A stretch of DNA of 40,747 bases, taken from assembly GCF_000350225.1 (NCBI RefSeq), contig NW_005179252.1, positions 41,857-82,603 on the forward strand, read 5' to 3'. The stretch is from Chondrus crispus. Its lineage: Eukaryota; Rhodophyta; Florideophyceae; Gigartinales; Gigartinaceae. A program made the position numbers and the translations under genes. Below the pieces are notes generated by a model. It was given only the letters and a program-made list of their open reading frames with translations, had not been told where the DNA came from and ran no database searches. The number at the start of each line of letters is the position of its first letter. Position 1 is the first letter of the stretch. Shown here in pieces: positions 39,993 through 40,747 of the stretch.

Positions 39993-40022
39993 GCGGGATT
40001 GACAAGATGAGGGTGCAAGGTG

Positions 40023-40028
40023 GTTAGC
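40023..40028 (-). other. Putative intron branch site
   Basis: GCTAAC on the reverse strand, about 38 bases before the CTGCAG acceptor, with pyrimidine-rich sequence between. No matching 5' splice site could be assigned. Confidence 0.4.
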
Positions 40029-40039
40029 AATGTGATGCG

Positions 40040-40205
40040 GGGCAGGTGGAGTTGAGGAAGATGGAGACATGGGCGCCAGCGTCGGGGCCGACGCGACGCG
40101 AGGGAGAGGGTCGGACGCGGACCGGGGAGAGTGGCGAGACGTCGGGGCGGGGGAGGCAGGTGAAGGTGATCTTCGACGGCGGCAGGAAACGGTGCGAGGA
40201 GTTAA
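40040..40205 (-). pseudogene. Relic of a small TM gene tail
   Basis: The reverse strand reads CRRRRSPSPASPAP, aligning with CHRRRSSSTPSPVP of the intact copy at 40395-40652. DNA similarity centres on the shared GATCTTCGACGG and GGCAGG segments. No transmembrane segment or start remains. It lies just upstream of the citrate synthase exon. Confidence 0.45.
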
Positions 40206-40394
40206 AAATTGTTTACTGTGCAGGTGTTTGATGCAAAGGTAGAGGGGATCTACAAGTAAGTGATGACAGAGAAGATATGCAAGGTAGAGACGAAGGTAGA
40301 CAAAACGAGGGCGCGGCATGGACAGTGAGTGGCACGAGCTGTTGGACTGCAATGCTTGCAAGTCGAGACAAACATTGTGGAGATCGTATTCGAT

Positions 40395-40652
40395 TTAGCA
40401 ATCCGGAGCGGGTCCGGGAGTGTCGAAAGAAATGAAAGTGTTGATGCCGTCGCTGGTGACAGGAGGGTCAGGGTCGGATGGCGACGGTGGGTCTTGAGTT
40501 GCCGGAACGGGAGAGGGGGTTGACGACGATCTTCGACGGTGGCAGGCGTCAAAAGCTCTGTGGAGGAAAATGCCGAGGACATTGGCGAGGATAGGTATGA
40601 CGAGGCCCAAAGTGGGATTGAACCAGGCCCAGAGAGAAGAGTGGTCGGCCAT
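40395..40652 (-). CDS. Small one-TM protein, WxW family, diverged copy 5
   Basis: 85 residues. WAWFNP near the N-terminus corresponds to WTWLDP of copies 1-4. One hydrophobic helix follows (about residues 15-33, LGLVIPILANVLGIFL), then a basic cluster CHRRR, then a Ser/Pro-rich tail without the QP repeat. Conservation of motif order, helix position and charge pattern despite heavy sequence divergence is the best evidence that the family is real and under selection. No TATA box is visible in the DNA remaining before the window edge. Function unknown. Confidence 0.65.
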   Translation of the reverse strand: MADHSSLWAWFNPTLGLVIPILANVLGIFLHRAFDACHRRRSSSTPSPVPATQDPPSPSDPDPPVTSDGINTFISFDTPGPAPDC

Positions 40653-40747
40653 AGCTGGCGGTCGGTTTTGCGATGAGGAAGGAGGGAGTGCACAGTGGGC
40701 TAGCGGGCATGGGAGGGAAGGGGAGGGGGGGGCAGAGGACAGGTTTT

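Noticed and set aside
39993..40361. Upstream extension of the citrate synthase frame
   Set aside because: Low-complexity residues unlike citrate synthase, overlapping a branch site, a splice acceptor and a small-TM relic. Likely intron or junk.

Overview
The window is eukaryotic nuclear DNA. It carries two Ty1/copia elements and one chromodomain Ty3/gypsy element with LTRs and target-site duplications. It also has pogo-like DNA transposon remnants, TATA-box promoters with pyrimidine-rich leaders, major sperm protein (MSP/VAP-type) domains, and a citrate synthase exon with a branch-point-like sequence and a 3' splice site. I cannot name the species. Intron-poor genes and retroelement-rich, recently duplicated DNA would fit an oomycete, chytrid-like fungus or alga, but this is inference.

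Layout. (1) 1-7200 is a patchwork of relics: GC-rich promoter-like repeats (1-612, 3569-4535), a short transmembrane-protein gene (2250-2513), two pieces of a pogo-like element carrying a coding fragment (2870-3218, 6369-6815), a decayed piece of the MSP-gene 3' module (3219-3568), a 492-bp pogo-like MITE (4617-5108) and a hairpin cluster (5455-5704). (2) 7211-14384 is unit 1 of a gene cluster: small TM gene (+), MSP-A1 (-), a 1.6-kb divergent intergenic region, and MSP-B1 (+). MSP-A and MSP-B have different N-terminal MSP domains but share a near-identical C-terminal module encoded in 1.42-kb inverted repeats. (3) 14385-15185 is a spacer. (4) 15186 to about 36100 is unit 2, the same cluster plus an inverted small TM gene at its right end. 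It is split by copia-1 (16507-21503), a 5'-truncated gypsy element (22519-25872) and copia-2 (29670-34409). The uninterrupted site can be read in unit 1 for all three. (5) 36100-40747 holds short inverted repeats, a third GC-rich promoter-like copy driving a broken VAP-like head (38545-38787), the C-terminal exon of a citrate synthase (39468-39992) and a fifth, diverged small TM gene (40395-40652).

Only MSP-A1 remains intact among the four full MSP genes. MSP-B1 carries a one-base insertion, MSP-A2 is split by gypsy, and MSP-B2 is split by copia-2. Shared variants show the inverted arms exchanging sequence within each unit, so the locus behaves like a palindrome maintained by gene conversion. 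The recurrent association of a one-TM small protein with MSP/VAP-like proteins carrying an unrecognised C-terminal module is the most novel biology here. A joint role at the ER membrane is only a hypothesis.
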